Origin: Streptomyces griseiscabiei
GTDB lineage: Bacteria > Actinomycetota > Actinomycetes > Streptomycetales > Streptomycetaceae
Direction of reading: 5' to 3'
Assembly (NCBI RefSeq): GCF_020010925.1
Contig: NZ_JAGJBZ010000003.1
Location: 248,001-312,000, forward strand
Length of the DNA stretch: 64,000 bases
This document shows positions 45,269-56,539 of this stretch, in pieces. The notes below the pieces were generated by a model that saw nothing but the letters and a program-made list of their open reading frames with translations, was not told where the DNA came from and did not search any database. The first letter of the stretch is position 1; each line of letters opens with the position of its first letter. The position numbers and the translations under genes are program-made.

Positions 45269-46099
45269 ATGCTGAGCGGTACCCGTGTACGAATCGCCCT
45301 GGCCGTCCTGGCGACGATCCCGTCGGCCGTCGGGTGCGCGGCACTGGACACAGGGGGCACGAGTTCGGCCTCGTGCGTGTTCGCCGTGGACCACGACGAC
45401 CGGCAGTACGTCGAGGTGGGCGAGGTCGACGTCGTCCTCGGCGCGAAGGCGGGCACCGCACGGGACTCGGTCTGCGAGGACCAGGGCGGCGGCGAGGAGG
45501 ACCGGGTGGCGGCCGGGGACCTGACCGTCTACGCGGCCTACGCCATCAAGGGCGTGGACACCGAGGACGCGATCGCGGTCCGTGAGTCACCGGGGGGCGA
45601 GGTGCGCGTCCTGGTCCACATCACCGAGGACGAAAGCACGAACGCGGCGGCCGAGCGCCTCTTTGGGAAGGACGGGCGGGGCGGCGAGGGTGACGTCGCC
45701 GGAGAGGGTGACGACGCGACCGCCCTCGACGAGGTGCCCGAGGACGATGGCGGTGACGGCGGTCCCGGCAGCGGCCACAGCGGCAGCGGCCCGGTTCCGG
45801 CGAAGTGTGTGTTCGTCGTGGACTACGGCGGCGACAGCTACCTCGACCGGGGCGACGCGAAGATCGAGCTGGGGGCCAAGGCCGGGAAGGCCCGCGCGGT
45901 GCCGTGCGACGACACTCCCGGCGAGGCCGACCCCTCGGCCGAGCCGGCGCTGTTCCAGGCGTACACGATCAAGGGGCTGGACCCGGCCGATGCCATAGCC
46001 ATCCGCTCCTCGGCGGACGAGGAGCCCCACTTCATGGTGCGCTCGGGCGACGACCTGCCGCCCGAGGTCGAGGAGTTGCTGGCGATCGATGGGCGGTGA
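45269..46099 (+). CDS. Putative lipoprotein with two tandem homologous domains
   Basis: A 276-aa exported protein. The N-terminal signal ends SAVGC, a weak lipobox, so lipid attachment is likely but not certain. Two copies of one ~90-residue domain follow. The first runs SCVFAVDHDDRQYVEVGEVD to DTEDAIAVRESPGGEVRVLV and the second KCVFVVDYGGDSYLDRGDAK to DPADAIAIRSSADEEPHFMV, each with a cysteine pair. A Gly/Asp linker separates them. The function is unknown. The ATG at 45269 follows GGGAGACGAG. Confidence 0.75.
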   Translation: MLSGTRVRIALAVLATIPSAVGCAALDTGGTSSASCVFAVDHDDRQYVEVGEVDVVLGAKAGTARDSVCEDQGGGEEDRVAAGDLTVYAAYAIKGVDTEDAIAVRESPGGEVRVLVHITEDESTNAAAERLFGKDGRGGEGDVAGEGDDATALDEVPEDDGGDGGPGSGHSGSGPVPAKCVFVVDYGGDSYLDRGDAKIELGAKAGKARAVPCDDTPGEADPSAEPALFQAYTIKGLDPADAIAIRSSADEEPHFMVRSGDDLPPEVEELLAIDGR

Positions 46100-46140
46100 G
46101 CCGGCCGGGCCGTCGGCGCGGTGGCCCGCGCGAGTGCCAC

Positions 46141-46178
46141 GACGACGCCCCCGGTCCGAGGGGACCGGGGGCGTCGTC
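46141..46178. terminator. Bidirectional hairpin between convergent genes
   Basis: A perfect 17-bp stem (GACGACGCCCCCGGTCC and its complement) with a 4-nt loop lies between the lipoprotein gene (plus) and the Fe-S membrane protein gene (minus). Confidence 0.8.
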
Positions 46179-46207
46179 GTACCGACTGCCGTGCGCGTGC
46201 GCGGCGC

Positions 46208-48487
46208 CTACTTCACCGGCTGCGGCTCCGGCTCGCTCTCCGTCTCCGCCTCGCCCGCCGGGGGCTCGTCGTCCGGGACCGGGGTCTTGACGGACTCCAG
46301 CAGCAGCTGGGCGACGTCGACGACCGTGATGGACTCCTTGGCCTTGCCGTCGTTCTTCTTGCCGTTCACGGAGTCCGTGAGCATGACGAGGCAGAACGGG
46401 CAGGCCGTCGAGACGATGTCGGGGTTGAGGGAGAGGGCCTCGTCGACGCGCTCGTTGTTGATGCGCTTGCCGATCCGCTCCTCCATCCACATCCGGGCGC
46501 CGCCGGCGCCGCAGCAGAAGCCGCGCTCCTTGTGGCGGTGCATCTCCTGCTGGCGCAGGCCCGGGACGGCCGACATGATCTCGCGCGGGGGCGTGTAGAT
46601 CTTGTTGTGGCGGCCCAGGTAGCAGGGGTCGTGGTAGGTGATCAGACCCTCGACCGGGGTCACCGGCAGCAGCTTGCCCTCGTCGATGAGGTGCTGGAGC
46701 AGCTGGGTGTGGTGGATGACCTCGTAGTCGCCGCCGAGCTGCGGGTACTCGTTGCCGAGGGTGTTGAGGCAGTGCGGGCAGGTGGCGACGATCTTCTTCG
46801 CCGACTTCGGCTTCTTCGTCGACTCGTCCTCGTCGTCCTCGCCGAAGGCCATGTTCAGCGCGGCGACGTTCTCCATGCCGAGTTCCTGGAACAGGGGCTC
46901 GTTGCCGAGACGGCGGGCGGAGTCGCCGGTGCACTTCTCGTCGCCGCCCATGATCGCGAACGTGACGCCCGCCATGTGGAGCAGCTCCGCGAAGGCCTTG
47001 GTGGTCTTCTTGGCGCGGTCCTCCAGGGCGCCGGCGCAGCCGACCCAGTAGAGGTACTCGACCTCGGAGAGGTCCTCGATGTCCTTGCCGACGACCGGGA
47101 CCTCGAAGTCCAGCTCCTTGAGCCACTCCAGGCGCTGCTTCTTCGCCAGGCCCCAGGGGTTGCCCTTCTTCTCCAGGTTCTTGAGCATCGTGCCCGCCTC
47201 GGACGGGAACGCGGACTCGATCATCACCTGGTAGCGGCGCATGTCGACGATGTGGTCGACGTGCTCGATGTCGACCGGGCACTGCTCGACACAGGCGCCG
47301 CAGGTGGTGCAGGACCACAGGACGTCCGGGTCGATGACGCCGTTCTCCTCGACGGTCCCGATCAGCGGGCGCTCGGCCTCGGCCAGGGCCGCGGCGGGCA
47401 CGCCCGCCAGCTGCTCCTCGGACGCCTTCTCCTCGCCCTCCATCGACTTGCCGCCACCGGCCAGCAGATACGGGGCCTTGGCGTGCGCGTGGTCGCGCAG
47501 CGACATGATCAGCAGCTTCGGGGAGAGCGGCTTGCCGGTGTTCCAGGCGGGGCACTGCGACTGGCAGCGGCCGCACTCGGTACAGGTGGAGAAGTCGAGG
47601 ATGCCCTTCCAGGAGAACTGCTCGACCTGGGAGACACCGAAGACGTCGTCGTCACCGGGGTCGGTGAAGTCGATCGGCTTGCCGCCCGAGGTCATCGGCT
47701 GCAGACCGCCCAGCGCCGTGGCGCCGTCGGCGTTGCGCTTGAACCAGATGTTCGGGAAGCCGAGGAAGCGGTGCCAGGCGACGCCCATGTTGGTGTTCAG
47801 CGAGACCGTGATCATCCAGATCAGCGAGACACCGATCTTGATCATCGCGGTGAGGTACACCAGGTTCTGCAGGGTGCTCGGGTCCAGGTCCCGGAAGGCC
47901 ACGACCAGCGGGTACGAGGCGAAGTACCCGGCCTCGTAGTGCTCCACGTGGTGGATGGCGCCCTCGAGACCGCGCAGGGTGTAGATGGCGAGGCCGATGG
48001 TGAGGATGACGTACTCGACGAAGTACGCCTGCCAGGCCTTGGAGCCCGCGAAACGCGACTTGCGGCCGGCCCGGGAGGGCAGGTTCAGCAGCCGGATGGC
48101 GATCAGCACGAGGATGCCGAGGATCGTCATCACACCGATGAACTCGATGTACATCTCGAACGGCAGGAAGCCGCCGATCACCGGCAGCGTCCAGTCGGCC
48201 TGGAACAGCTGGCCGTACGCCTGGGCGAGGGTGGGCGGCAGCGTCAGGAAGCCGATCGCGACGAACCAGTGGGCGAAGCCCACGATCCCCCACCGGTTCA
48301 TCCGGGTGTGGCCGAGGAACTCCCGGGCCAGGGTGATCGTGCGCGCCTTCGGGTCGTCCGTCCGGCTGCCCGCCGGTACCGGCTGACCGAGCTTCACGAA
48401 CCGGTAGATCTGCGCCACGGCCCGCGAGATCAGCGCGACGCCGACCACGGTCAGGACCAGCGACACGATGATCGCGGCGAGTTGCAT
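46208..48487 (-). CDS. Heterodisulfide-reductase-like Fe-S membrane oxidoreductase
   Basis: A 759-aa membrane-bound electron-transfer protein. About five N-terminal helices (NarI-like; HTRMNRWGIVGFAHWFVAIG with haem-ligand-type histidines) precede two [4Fe-4S] motifs (CTECGRCQSQCPAWNTGKPL; CTTCGACVEQCPVDIEHVDH). Two CCG domains follow, including YHDPCYLGRHNKIYTPPREI and GFCCGAGGARMW. This is the plan of GlpC/HdrD-type reductases linked to acyl-CoA oxidation or quinone reduction. The start at 48487 (MQLAAIIVSL) has GAGGAGC upstream. The physiological donor is not known. Confidence 0.9.
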   Translation of the reverse strand: MQLAAIIVSLVLTVVGVALISRAVAQIYRFVKLGQPVPAGSRTDDPKARTITLAREFLGHTRMNRWGIVGFAHWFVAIGFLTLPPTLAQAYGQLFQADWTLPVIGGFLPFEMYIEFIGVMTILGILVLIAIRLLNLPSRAGRKSRFAGSKAWQAYFVEYVILTIGLAIYTLRGLEGAIHHVEHYEAGYFASYPLVVAFRDLDPSTLQNLVYLTAMIKIGVSLIWMITVSLNTNMGVAWHRFLGFPNIWFKRNADGATALGGLQPMTSGGKPIDFTDPGDDDVFGVSQVEQFSWKGILDFSTCTECGRCQSQCPAWNTGKPLSPKLLIMSLRDHAHAKAPYLLAGGGKSMEGEEKASEEQLAGVPAAALAEAERPLIGTVEENGVIDPDVLWSCTTCGACVEQCPVDIEHVDHIVDMRRYQVMIESAFPSEAGTMLKNLEKKGNPWGLAKKQRLEWLKELDFEVPVVGKDIEDLSEVEYLYWVGCAGALEDRAKKTTKAFAELLHMAGVTFAIMGGDEKCTGDSARRLGNEPLFQELGMENVAALNMAFGEDDEDESTKKPKSAKKIVATCPHCLNTLGNEYPQLGGDYEVIHHTQLLQHLIDEGKLLPVTPVEGLITYHDPCYLGRHNKIYTPPREIMSAVPGLRQQEMHRHKERGFCCGAGGARMWMEERIGKRINNERVDEALSLNPDIVSTACPFCLVMLTDSVNGKKNDGKAKESITVVDVAQLLLESVKTPVPDDEPPAGEAETESEPEPQPVK

Positions 48488-48519
48488 TTCGGGGCTCCTC
48501 GGGCCTGCGAGGGGAGTCA

Positions 48520-48533
48520 TTACTAAGCGGTAA
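48520..48533. promoter_or_regulatory. TTAC-N6-GTAA inverted repeat in the Fe-S gene leader
   Basis: TTACTAAGCGGTAA lies about 33 bp upstream of the Fe-S oxidoreductase start on the minus strand. Its position suits a repressor operator, and TTAC/GTAA arms of this kind are common for TetR-type regulators. Confidence 0.4.
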
Positions 48534-48665
48534 CTTATGCAGTCCGTCTGAGACTACCCAGTTCTCCTGCCGCACTGTAGCCAGGGGGGCGGTGATCTGC
48601 GTCGCTGAGGGTTGCCTGAGTGCGGCCCCGTCATACCCCGGGGCGGCCGTGGGGCGACTTCGGGG

Positions 48666-48697
48666 CGATCGTGTTATTTCAAAACGATCGTGTTATT
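48666..48697. repeat. Direct repeat CGATCGTGTTATT, 19-bp period
   Basis: The 13-mer occurs at 48666-48678 and again at 48685-48697. It lies about 40-70 bp upstream of the GTG of the WecA-like gene, in an AT-richer patch. It is probably a regulatory site for that gene. Confidence 0.5.
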
Positions 48698-48734
48698 CAT
48701 GCGAAATTGTGACATTCGCGCCTAACTTGGATCC

Positions 48735-49919
48735 GTGCTGTACGGAATCCTCGCCGCCGCCTCCGCCCTGTTGCTGACCGCCGTGCTCTCGGCGGCCGTC
48801 CGTCTGCCCGCGCTGCGGCTGGGGATCGCCGAGCGGCGCCGGGGGCGGCGGGTGCCGCTGCTCGGCGGTGTCGCGGTGATGGCCGGGGTGGGGGCCGTGG
48901 CCTGGGTGGGGGAGTGGAGCGGGGTCGCCCCGCTGGGCCAGGAGGCCGGGCGGCTGATCGTCGTGGGGGCCGGGCTCGGGCTGCTCGGGCTGGTCGGTGA
49001 TGTGTGGCGGCTGCCGGCGGTGGTGGGGGCGGCGGGGGTGGTCGTCGCCGCCGCGCTGGTGGTGCCGTACCGCGATCTGGGGGTCCTGGGCGGGATGGCC
49101 GGGGTCTGCTGGATCGCTCTCGTGGTGCACGGGTTCAAGGGGATGGCCCGGTCGGACGGGGTGCTCGGCGTGGTCGGAGCGGTCACCGCGTTCGCGCTGA
49201 GCGGGTGCGCGGCGGCCGAGGTCATGGACGGTCTGGCCACCCTCTTCAGTGTGCTGGCCGCCGCGCTCACCGGGTTCCTGATGCACAACTGGCCGCCCGC
49301 GCGCGTCGTGCTCGGCACCTGCGGGGCGCTGTTCGTGGGGTTCGTGCTCGCGGGGGGCGTTCTGCAGGTGTACGCCGTCGGGTACGGCGCCGGCGTCGGG
49401 GCGCCCTTCGCCCTCACCGCCGTGGCCACCGCCGACGTGGTCCTCGCGCTGGTCTCGCGGAAACGGGCGGGACGGGAGCTGTGGCGGGGCGGGCCGGACC
49501 ATCTCGCGCACCGGCTGCGGCGGATCGGGCTCACGCCGCCGGGGGCGGTGGTCGTGCTCGGGGTGTGCGCGGCGGGTTCCACGGGGGTCGGGCTCGCCAT
49601 CCACATGCTGTGGACGGAGCCGCGGTTCGCCTGGTGGGTGGCGGGGGCGACCGGGGTGGTGGTCCTGGGGATGCTCTTCGTGCCGACCGGTGCGCCCCGG
49701 CCGGCGCCCGCGGCCCCCGCGACCCGGGCCGGCCGCTCGGTCCCGGCCGCCGCGACCGAGGTCCGCCGTCCGCCGGCCACGGCCGCCCGGCCCGTCCCCA
49801 CGGGGGTCCATCGTGCCCGGCCCATTCCGAGCGGGCGGGCGCCCGCTCCGTCGTCCCGGCCCCGGCGGTTCCGCGAGCAGGAGGCGGCGGAACTGGGGCG
49901 GAGGGGGTGGGTGGGGTAG
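48735..49919 (+). CDS. WecA/MraY-like membrane protein with degenerate active site
   Basis: A 394-aa polytopic protein with about ten helices and the overall plan of polyprenyl-phosphate GlcNAc-1-phosphate transferases (ERRRGRRVPLLGGVAVMAGV, FLMHNWPPARVVLG). Catalytic motifs are damaged: DDxxD reads VGDVWRL (only Asp89), NxxDGxDG reads HGFKGMARSDG, and the GDxGS motif reads GTCGA at 194-198. It may have lost transferase activity. The Pro/Arg-rich C-terminal tail is cytoplasmic. The start is GTG at 48735. Confidence 0.75.
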   Translation: MLYGILAAASALLLTAVLSAAVRLPALRLGIAERRRGRRVPLLGGVAVMAGVGAVAWVGEWSGVAPLGQEAGRLIVVGAGLGLLGLVGDVWRLPAVVGAAGVVVAAALVVPYRDLGVLGGMAGVCWIALVVHGFKGMARSDGVLGVVGAVTAFALSGCAAAEVMDGLATLFSVLAAALTGFLMHNWPPARVVLGTCGALFVGFVLAGGVLQVYAVGYGAGVGAPFALTAVATADVVLALVSRKRAGRELWRGGPDHLAHRLRRIGLTPPGAVVVLGVCAAGSTGVGLAIHMLWTEPRFAWWVAGATGVVVLGMLFVPTGAPRPAPAAPATRAGRSVPAAATEVRRPPATAARPVPTGVHRARPIPSGRAPAPSSRPRRFREQEAAELGRRGWVG

Positions 49920-49988
49920 GGCGACACCCACCCTCGTACTCTCATTTCCCCAGGTCAGCCCTCGGTTGCGTATAAGCAAAACATAAGA

Positions 49989-50009
49989 GTTGAGCCTCCT
50001 CGACTCAGC
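49989..50009. promoter_or_regulatory. Imperfect HAIR-like repeat (HspR box)
   Basis: GTTGAGC-N7-ACTCAGC keeps 5 of 7 bases in each arm of the HspR consensus and the exact 7-bp spacer. It is a plausible second HspR site upstream of dnaK. Confidence 0.5.
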
Positions 50010-50013
50010 TCTG

Positions 50014-50040
50014 TTGACCCATCGGGGGGCGTCATGCACA

Positions 50041-50042
<2 letters not shown>
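50014..50042 (+). promoter_or_regulatory. Candidate dnaK promoter
   Basis: TTGACC at 50014-50019 is followed, after 17 bp, by the weak -10 CACACT (50037-50042). The -10 overlaps the perfect HspR box, which would allow direct repression. Confidence 0.4.
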
Positions 50043-52618
<2,576 letters not shown>

Positions 52619-52672
52619 CGCCGACGGCGTACACGGTGGCGTGCACGGTGAGTGGAAGGAGGGACGTCGCGG

Positions 52673-53851
52673 ATGAGTACCAAGGACTTCATCGAGAAGG
52701 ACTACTACAAGGTCCTCGGCGTCCCCAAGGACGCCACCGAGGCCGAGATCAAGAAGGCGTACCGCAAGCTCGCCCGCGAGTTCCACCCGGACGCCAACAA
52801 GGGGAACACCAAGGCCGAGGAGCGCTTCAAGGAGATCTCCGAGGCCAACGACATCCTCGGTGACCCCAAGAAGCGCAAGGAGTACGACGAGGCCCGCGCC
52901 CTCTTCGGCAACGGCGGCTTCCGCCCCGGACCCGGCGCCGGCGGCGGCTCGTTCAACTTCGACCTGGGCGACCTCTTCGGCGGCGGCGCCCAGGGCCAGC
53001 AGGGCGCGGGCGGCTTCGGCGGGGGCATCGGCGATGTCTTCGGCGGCCTGTTCAACCGGGGCAGCTCCGGCACCACCCGGGTGCAGCCCCGGCGCGGCCA
53101 GGACATCGAGTCCGAGGTCACGCTGAGCTTCACCGAGGCCATCGAGGGCGCCACCGTGCCCCTGCGGATGTCCTCGCAGTCGCCCTGCAAGGCCTGTTCG
53201 GGCACCGGCGACGCCAACGGCACCCCCCGGGTGTGCCCGACGTGCGTCGGCACCGGGCAGGTCGCGCGGGGCTCCGGCGGCGGTTTCTCCCTGACCGACC
53301 CCTGCCCGGACTGCAAGGGCCGCGGACTGATCGCCGAGCACGCCTGCGACATCTGCAAGGGCTCGGGCCGCGCCAAGTCCTCCCGCACCATGCAGGTCAG
53401 GATCCCGGCGGGCGTCTCCGACGGCCAGCGGATCCGGCTGCGCGGCAAGGGCGCCCCCGGTGAACGGGGCGGCCCGGCGGGCGACCTGTACGTCGTCGTC
53501 CATGTCGACCCGCACCCGGTGTTCGGCCGCAAGGACGACAACCTCACGGTGACCGTCCCGGTGACCTATCCCGAGGCGGCCCTCGGCGGAGAGGTCCGGG
53601 TCCCGACCCTGGGCGGACCGCCGGTCACCCTGAAACTGCCTCCGGGCACCCCCAACGGCCGTACGATGCGGGCCCGGGGCAAGGGCGCCTTCCGCAAGGA
53701 CGGCACCCGCGGGGACCTGCTGATCACGGTCGAGGTGAGTGTCCCGCAGGACCTGTCGGGGAAGGCTCGTGACGCGCTGGAGGCGTATCGCGAGGCGACC
53801 GCGGGCGAGGACCCGCGAGCGGAGCTGTTCCAGGCCGCGAAGGGAGCATGA
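52673..53851 (+). CDS. dnaJ: DnaJ (class I, zinc-binding)
   Basis: A 392-aa class I Hsp40. The J domain carries the HPD motif (REFHPDANKGNTKAEERFKE), followed by a Gly/Phe-rich region. Four zinc motifs follow: CKACSGTG, CPTCVGTG, CPDCKGRG and CDICKGSG. The C-terminal substrate domain includes GKGAPGERGGPAGDLYVVVH. The ATG at 52673 is preceded by AAGGAGG. It contrasts with the zinc-less J-protein of the accessory operon. Confidence 0.97.
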   Translation: MSTKDFIEKDYYKVLGVPKDATEAEIKKAYRKLAREFHPDANKGNTKAEERFKEISEANDILGDPKKRKEYDEARALFGNGGFRPGPGAGGGSFNFDLGDLFGGGAQGQQGAGGFGGGIGDVFGGLFNRGSSGTTRVQPRRGQDIESEVTLSFTEAIEGATVPLRMSSQSPCKACSGTGDANGTPRVCPTCVGTGQVARGSGGGFSLTDPCPDCKGRGLIAEHACDICKGSGRAKSSRTMQVRIPAGVSDGQRIRLRGKGAPGERGGPAGDLYVVVHVDPHPVFGRKDDNLTVTVPVTYPEAALGGEVRVPTLGGPPVTLKLPPGTPNGRTMRARGKGAFRKDGTRGDLLITVEVSVPQDLSGKARDALEAYREATAGEDPRAELFQAAKGA

Positions 53852-54327
53852 ATGTGATGGACGGCCGCCGTAGACAGAATCCACTGGGTCGGGCGTACGA
53901 GCTGACGGAAGAGACACCGGTGTACGTCATCTCGGTGGCCGCCCAGCTCTCCGGTCTGCACCCGCAGACCCTGCGCCAGTACGACCGTCTCGGCCTGGTC
54001 TCCCCGGACCGCACCGCCGGGCGCGGCCGTCGCTACTCGGCCCGTGACATCGAACTGCTGCGCACCGTCCAGCAGTTGTCGCAGGACGAGGGCATCAACC
54101 TGGCCGGCATCAAGCGCATCATCGAGCTGGAGAACCAGGTCGCCGCGCTCCAGTCCCGGGTCGCCGAGATGGAGGCCGCCCTCGACGGCGCCGCCGCGGC
54201 CATGCGCCAGCGCGAGGCCGCGGTCCACGCCTCCTACCGGCGTGACCTGGTGCCGTATCAGGAAGTGCAGCAGAGCAGCGCGTTGGTGGTGTGGCGGCCG
54301 AAGGGGCGGCAGCCAACCGCGGACTGA
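53848..54327 (+). CDS. hspR: HspR, MerR-family heat-shock repressor
   Basis: A 159-aa autoregulator binding HAIR elements. The MerR-type HTH is TPVYVISVAAQLSGLHPQTL with RQYDRLGLVSPDRTAGRGRR, followed by YSARDIELLRTVQQLSQDEG and the coiled coil NQVAALQSRVAEMEAALDGA. DnaK acts as its co-repressor in Streptomyces. The start overlaps dnaJ (ATGA at 53848); an in-frame ATG at 53857 is the alternative. Confidence 0.96.
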   Translation: MNVMDGRRRQNPLGRAYELTEETPVYVISVAAQLSGLHPQTLRQYDRLGLVSPDRTAGRGRRYSARDIELLRTVQQLSQDEGINLAGIKRIIELENQVAALQSRVAEMEAALDGAAAAMRQREAAVHASYRRDLVPYQEVQQSSALVVWRPKGRQPTAD

Positions 54328-54345
54328 CCGCCCGAACGTCCGAAG

Positions 54346-54393
54346 TACGCGCGGGGCCCGGAGGTTCACCTGAACCTCCGGGCCCCGCGCGTA
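54346..54393. terminator. Bidirectional terminator, 23-bp perfect stem
   Basis: A complete palindrome with a 2-nt centre, with arms beginning TACGCGCGGGGCCCGGAGG. It lies between hspR (plus) and the membrane protein gene (minus) and closes both transcripts. Confidence 0.9.
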
Positions 54394-54442
54394 GCTGAAA
54401 CGACCAGCCCTCCTGATCCGATTCAGCGTTCCTCGCGGTCCG

Positions 54443-56539
54443 TCACCGAAAGCCGCCGCCCTGGTGTCCGGGCTGGTTCGGCGGAGTGACCGGGGTCCGG
54501 CCGGCCGGAGGCTGCGACTGAGGTGGCGGGGACGGCCACGCGGGCTGGTGAGGCGTGGGCGGGTACGGCTGCTGGGGTGTCACCGGGGGCTGGATGGACG
54601 TGTGCGGCTGATGCTGCGGTACGGACGCTCGCTCGGCGGGGGCGGGGCTGTGCTGCTGCGGGGGTGTGTCGACTTGGGGAAACGGCTGGGTACTGACCCG
54701 GTCGAGCAGGACGATGTTCGGGTTGCAGTCCCCGGCGTGCACCTGCACGGCCCCGCCCGCCTGTCGCTCCACCACCAGCAGGCTGAACTCGGCGAGAGCC
54801 TGGAGCTGTGTGGGTTCGAGGGCGTACTCGTAGACGCGCTGCCGCCCGGTGGCCAGGCTGGTGCTGTCGCTCTCACCCGTTGTGCGGGTCGTGGACTCGT
54901 TCGTGCCGTGCGTGACGGTGGTGGAGACGCCGGACGTCGTGCTGTGACTGCGGCCGGAGTTGGTGGAACTCGCCACCGAGAGCGGGTTGAAGGCGCCCTG
55001 ATAGGTGGAGGAGCTGTTCCGGCCCCGGGTGACGGAACTGCTCTGGGTCGTGCCCCTGCTCGTGGACGAGCCGAGCGTGCTGGCGATGGACGTGTTGACG
55101 GTCCGCCCTTCCGTGTCCGTCAGGGTGTGCAGGACGAAGGAGTGGTGACGGCCCATGAAGTCGGCGGCGATCATGGCCTCCTGATGGTTTCCGAGCCGCA
55201 TGAAGCCGACTGTGCCACCGCCGATCAGCTGCTCTCCCGCGTCCCTCAAGTGTGCGTGCACAAAGGTGAGTTGAGCGCCGTGCCGCTCGCAGACCTGAGC
55301 CAGCTGTTCGAGATGGCGCCGCTGCAGACCCTGCTCACCGAGAGCCACGATCACGGACGGGGCGGCCTCCTCGAAGGAGGACAGCCTCCGCATCACGCTC
55401 TGCACGGCCAGGTCGGCCAGCAGCTCCGTGCTCGCCGAGCCGGCCCCGGGGTCGAGAGCGACACAGGTGAGATATCCCGGACCGCGCCCCCCGCGCGCCG
55501 TGCCCAGTTCCACCAGTGGATCCACGAAGGACACCAGCCGGAACAGGCTGTCCCGTATCTGGTCCTTGTTCTTGTCGCTGAACAGGTCGTCCGCGATGAT
55601 GTTGCGCTCGTCCCTGCTCAGCACCTTGGTGTCGTCGTCCTCACCGATCAGCACACGCAGCCCGGCGCCCAGCCGGGCCAGGGAGACGTCGGCGCCCAGC
55701 ACGCCGCACACCTGCGTGAGAACCCGGGCGTAGACGGCCCGCTCGGCCCGGCCGGACTCGGCGTTGTCACCGTTCATGGCCTCGACCAGGGCCTGCACCA
55801 GCTCGTGCGGTGCGAGGGCGCTGACGATGCCGCTTTCCGCCATCCGGCTGGGCAGCAACTGCACATCCACGGGCAGACCGCAGACTTCGGCGAGCACGGA
55901 CAGCTCGCGGCAGATCAGGGCCTGTGTCAGGTCCAGCACGATCAACGGCCGGTGGCGCAGAGTCGAGGTGCCGAAGACCGAGAGGAAGCCCTCGCGGCCG
56001 CGCTGGCTGCCCCCGAAGATGTCCAGCCGCCGGGTGTCCGGGTCGTAGGGGAGTGTGCCCCAGGCGTCCATGCCGCCGATCCACTGCTGCTGATGGCTCT
56101 CGTGGAACTGCCGACGCTGGTGCCAGGACTGCCACGCGTGCTGGAAACGCTGTTCCTGTGTGGTCTTCTGCGCCGCGCGGGCGCGGGTGGCGGAGCGCAA
56201 CTGCCATGAGGCGTAGGCCAGGTGAGCGGCCCCGAAGGCGATCACGGCCGCACTGATCGCGTTCACGGCGGGGCCGACAAGGAGGCTCAGCAGATAGCAC
56301 ACCACCGCGGCACTGACACCGAAGGCGAGCGCGGACCGCAGGCGGGCCTTGCGGCTGAGCCGGGCGGCCTCCACGCGGGTGTCGTACTCGGCAGGCAACT
56401 CCTCACGCTCGGGCTCGGGCTCGACGAAGGGCTGACGCAACGACTCGGGGTCGCGGTGGATCCAGCCGAGGCGCTGGCCGGGGTCGAAGAGGCGCTGATA
56501 ACGGCCGAGAGGTCCCGACTCGGTGCTTACGACGGTCAT
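54443..56539 (-). CDS. Membrane-anchored, degenerate HerA/TraG-like protein
   Basis: A 698-aa protein. Two adjacent membrane helices lie at about residues 70-112 (LAFGVSAAVVCYLLSLLVGP; VNAISAAVIAFGAAHLAYAS). A cytoplasmic domain with an ATPase-like plan follows, in which the P-loop is replaced by GGSQRGREG (176-184), without lysine. Downstream are a Ser/Thr-rich segment (about residues 500-570) and a terminal region resembling TraG-type C-termini (AVQVHAGDCNPNIVLLDRVS). The tail is Pro/Gln-rich. It diverges from the HerA-calpain operon and probably works with it. The start at 56539 has GGGAG upstream. Confidence 0.7.
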   Translation of the reverse strand: MTVVSTESGPLGRYQRLFDPGQRLGWIHRDPESLRQPFVEPEPEREELPAEYDTRVEAARLSRKARLRSALAFGVSAAVVCYLLSLLVGPAVNAISAAVIAFGAAHLAYASWQLRSATRARAAQKTTQEQRFQHAWQSWHQRRQFHESHQQQWIGGMDAWGTLPYDPDTRRLDIFGGSQRGREGFLSVFGTSTLRHRPLIVLDLTQALICRELSVLAEVCGLPVDVQLLPSRMAESGIVSALAPHELVQALVEAMNGDNAESGRAERAVYARVLTQVCGVLGADVSLARLGAGLRVLIGEDDDTKVLSRDERNIIADDLFSDKNKDQIRDSLFRLVSFVDPLVELGTARGGRGPGYLTCVALDPGAGSASTELLADLAVQSVMRRLSSFEEAAPSVIVALGEQGLQRRHLEQLAQVCERHGAQLTFVHAHLRDAGEQLIGGGTVGFMRLGNHQEAMIAADFMGRHHSFVLHTLTDTEGRTVNTSIASTLGSSTSRGTTQSSSVTRGRNSSSTYQGAFNPLSVASSTNSGRSHSTTSGVSTTVTHGTNESTTRTTGESDSTSLATGRQRVYEYALEPTQLQALAEFSLLVVERQAGGAVQVHAGDCNPNIVLLDRVSTQPFPQVDTPPQQHSPAPAERASVPQHQPHTSIQPPVTPQQPYPPTPHQPAWPSPPPQSQPPAGRTPVTPPNQPGHQGGGFR

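Noticed and set aside
46121..48526. 801-aa plus-strand open frame
   Set aside because: Antisense to the Fe-S oxidoreductase, whose cysteine motifs are unmistakable.
54346..54393. HspR operator downstream of hspR
   Set aside because: The perfect palindrome lacks the CTTGAGT/ACTCAAG arms and lies between convergent gene ends, so a terminator is the better reading.
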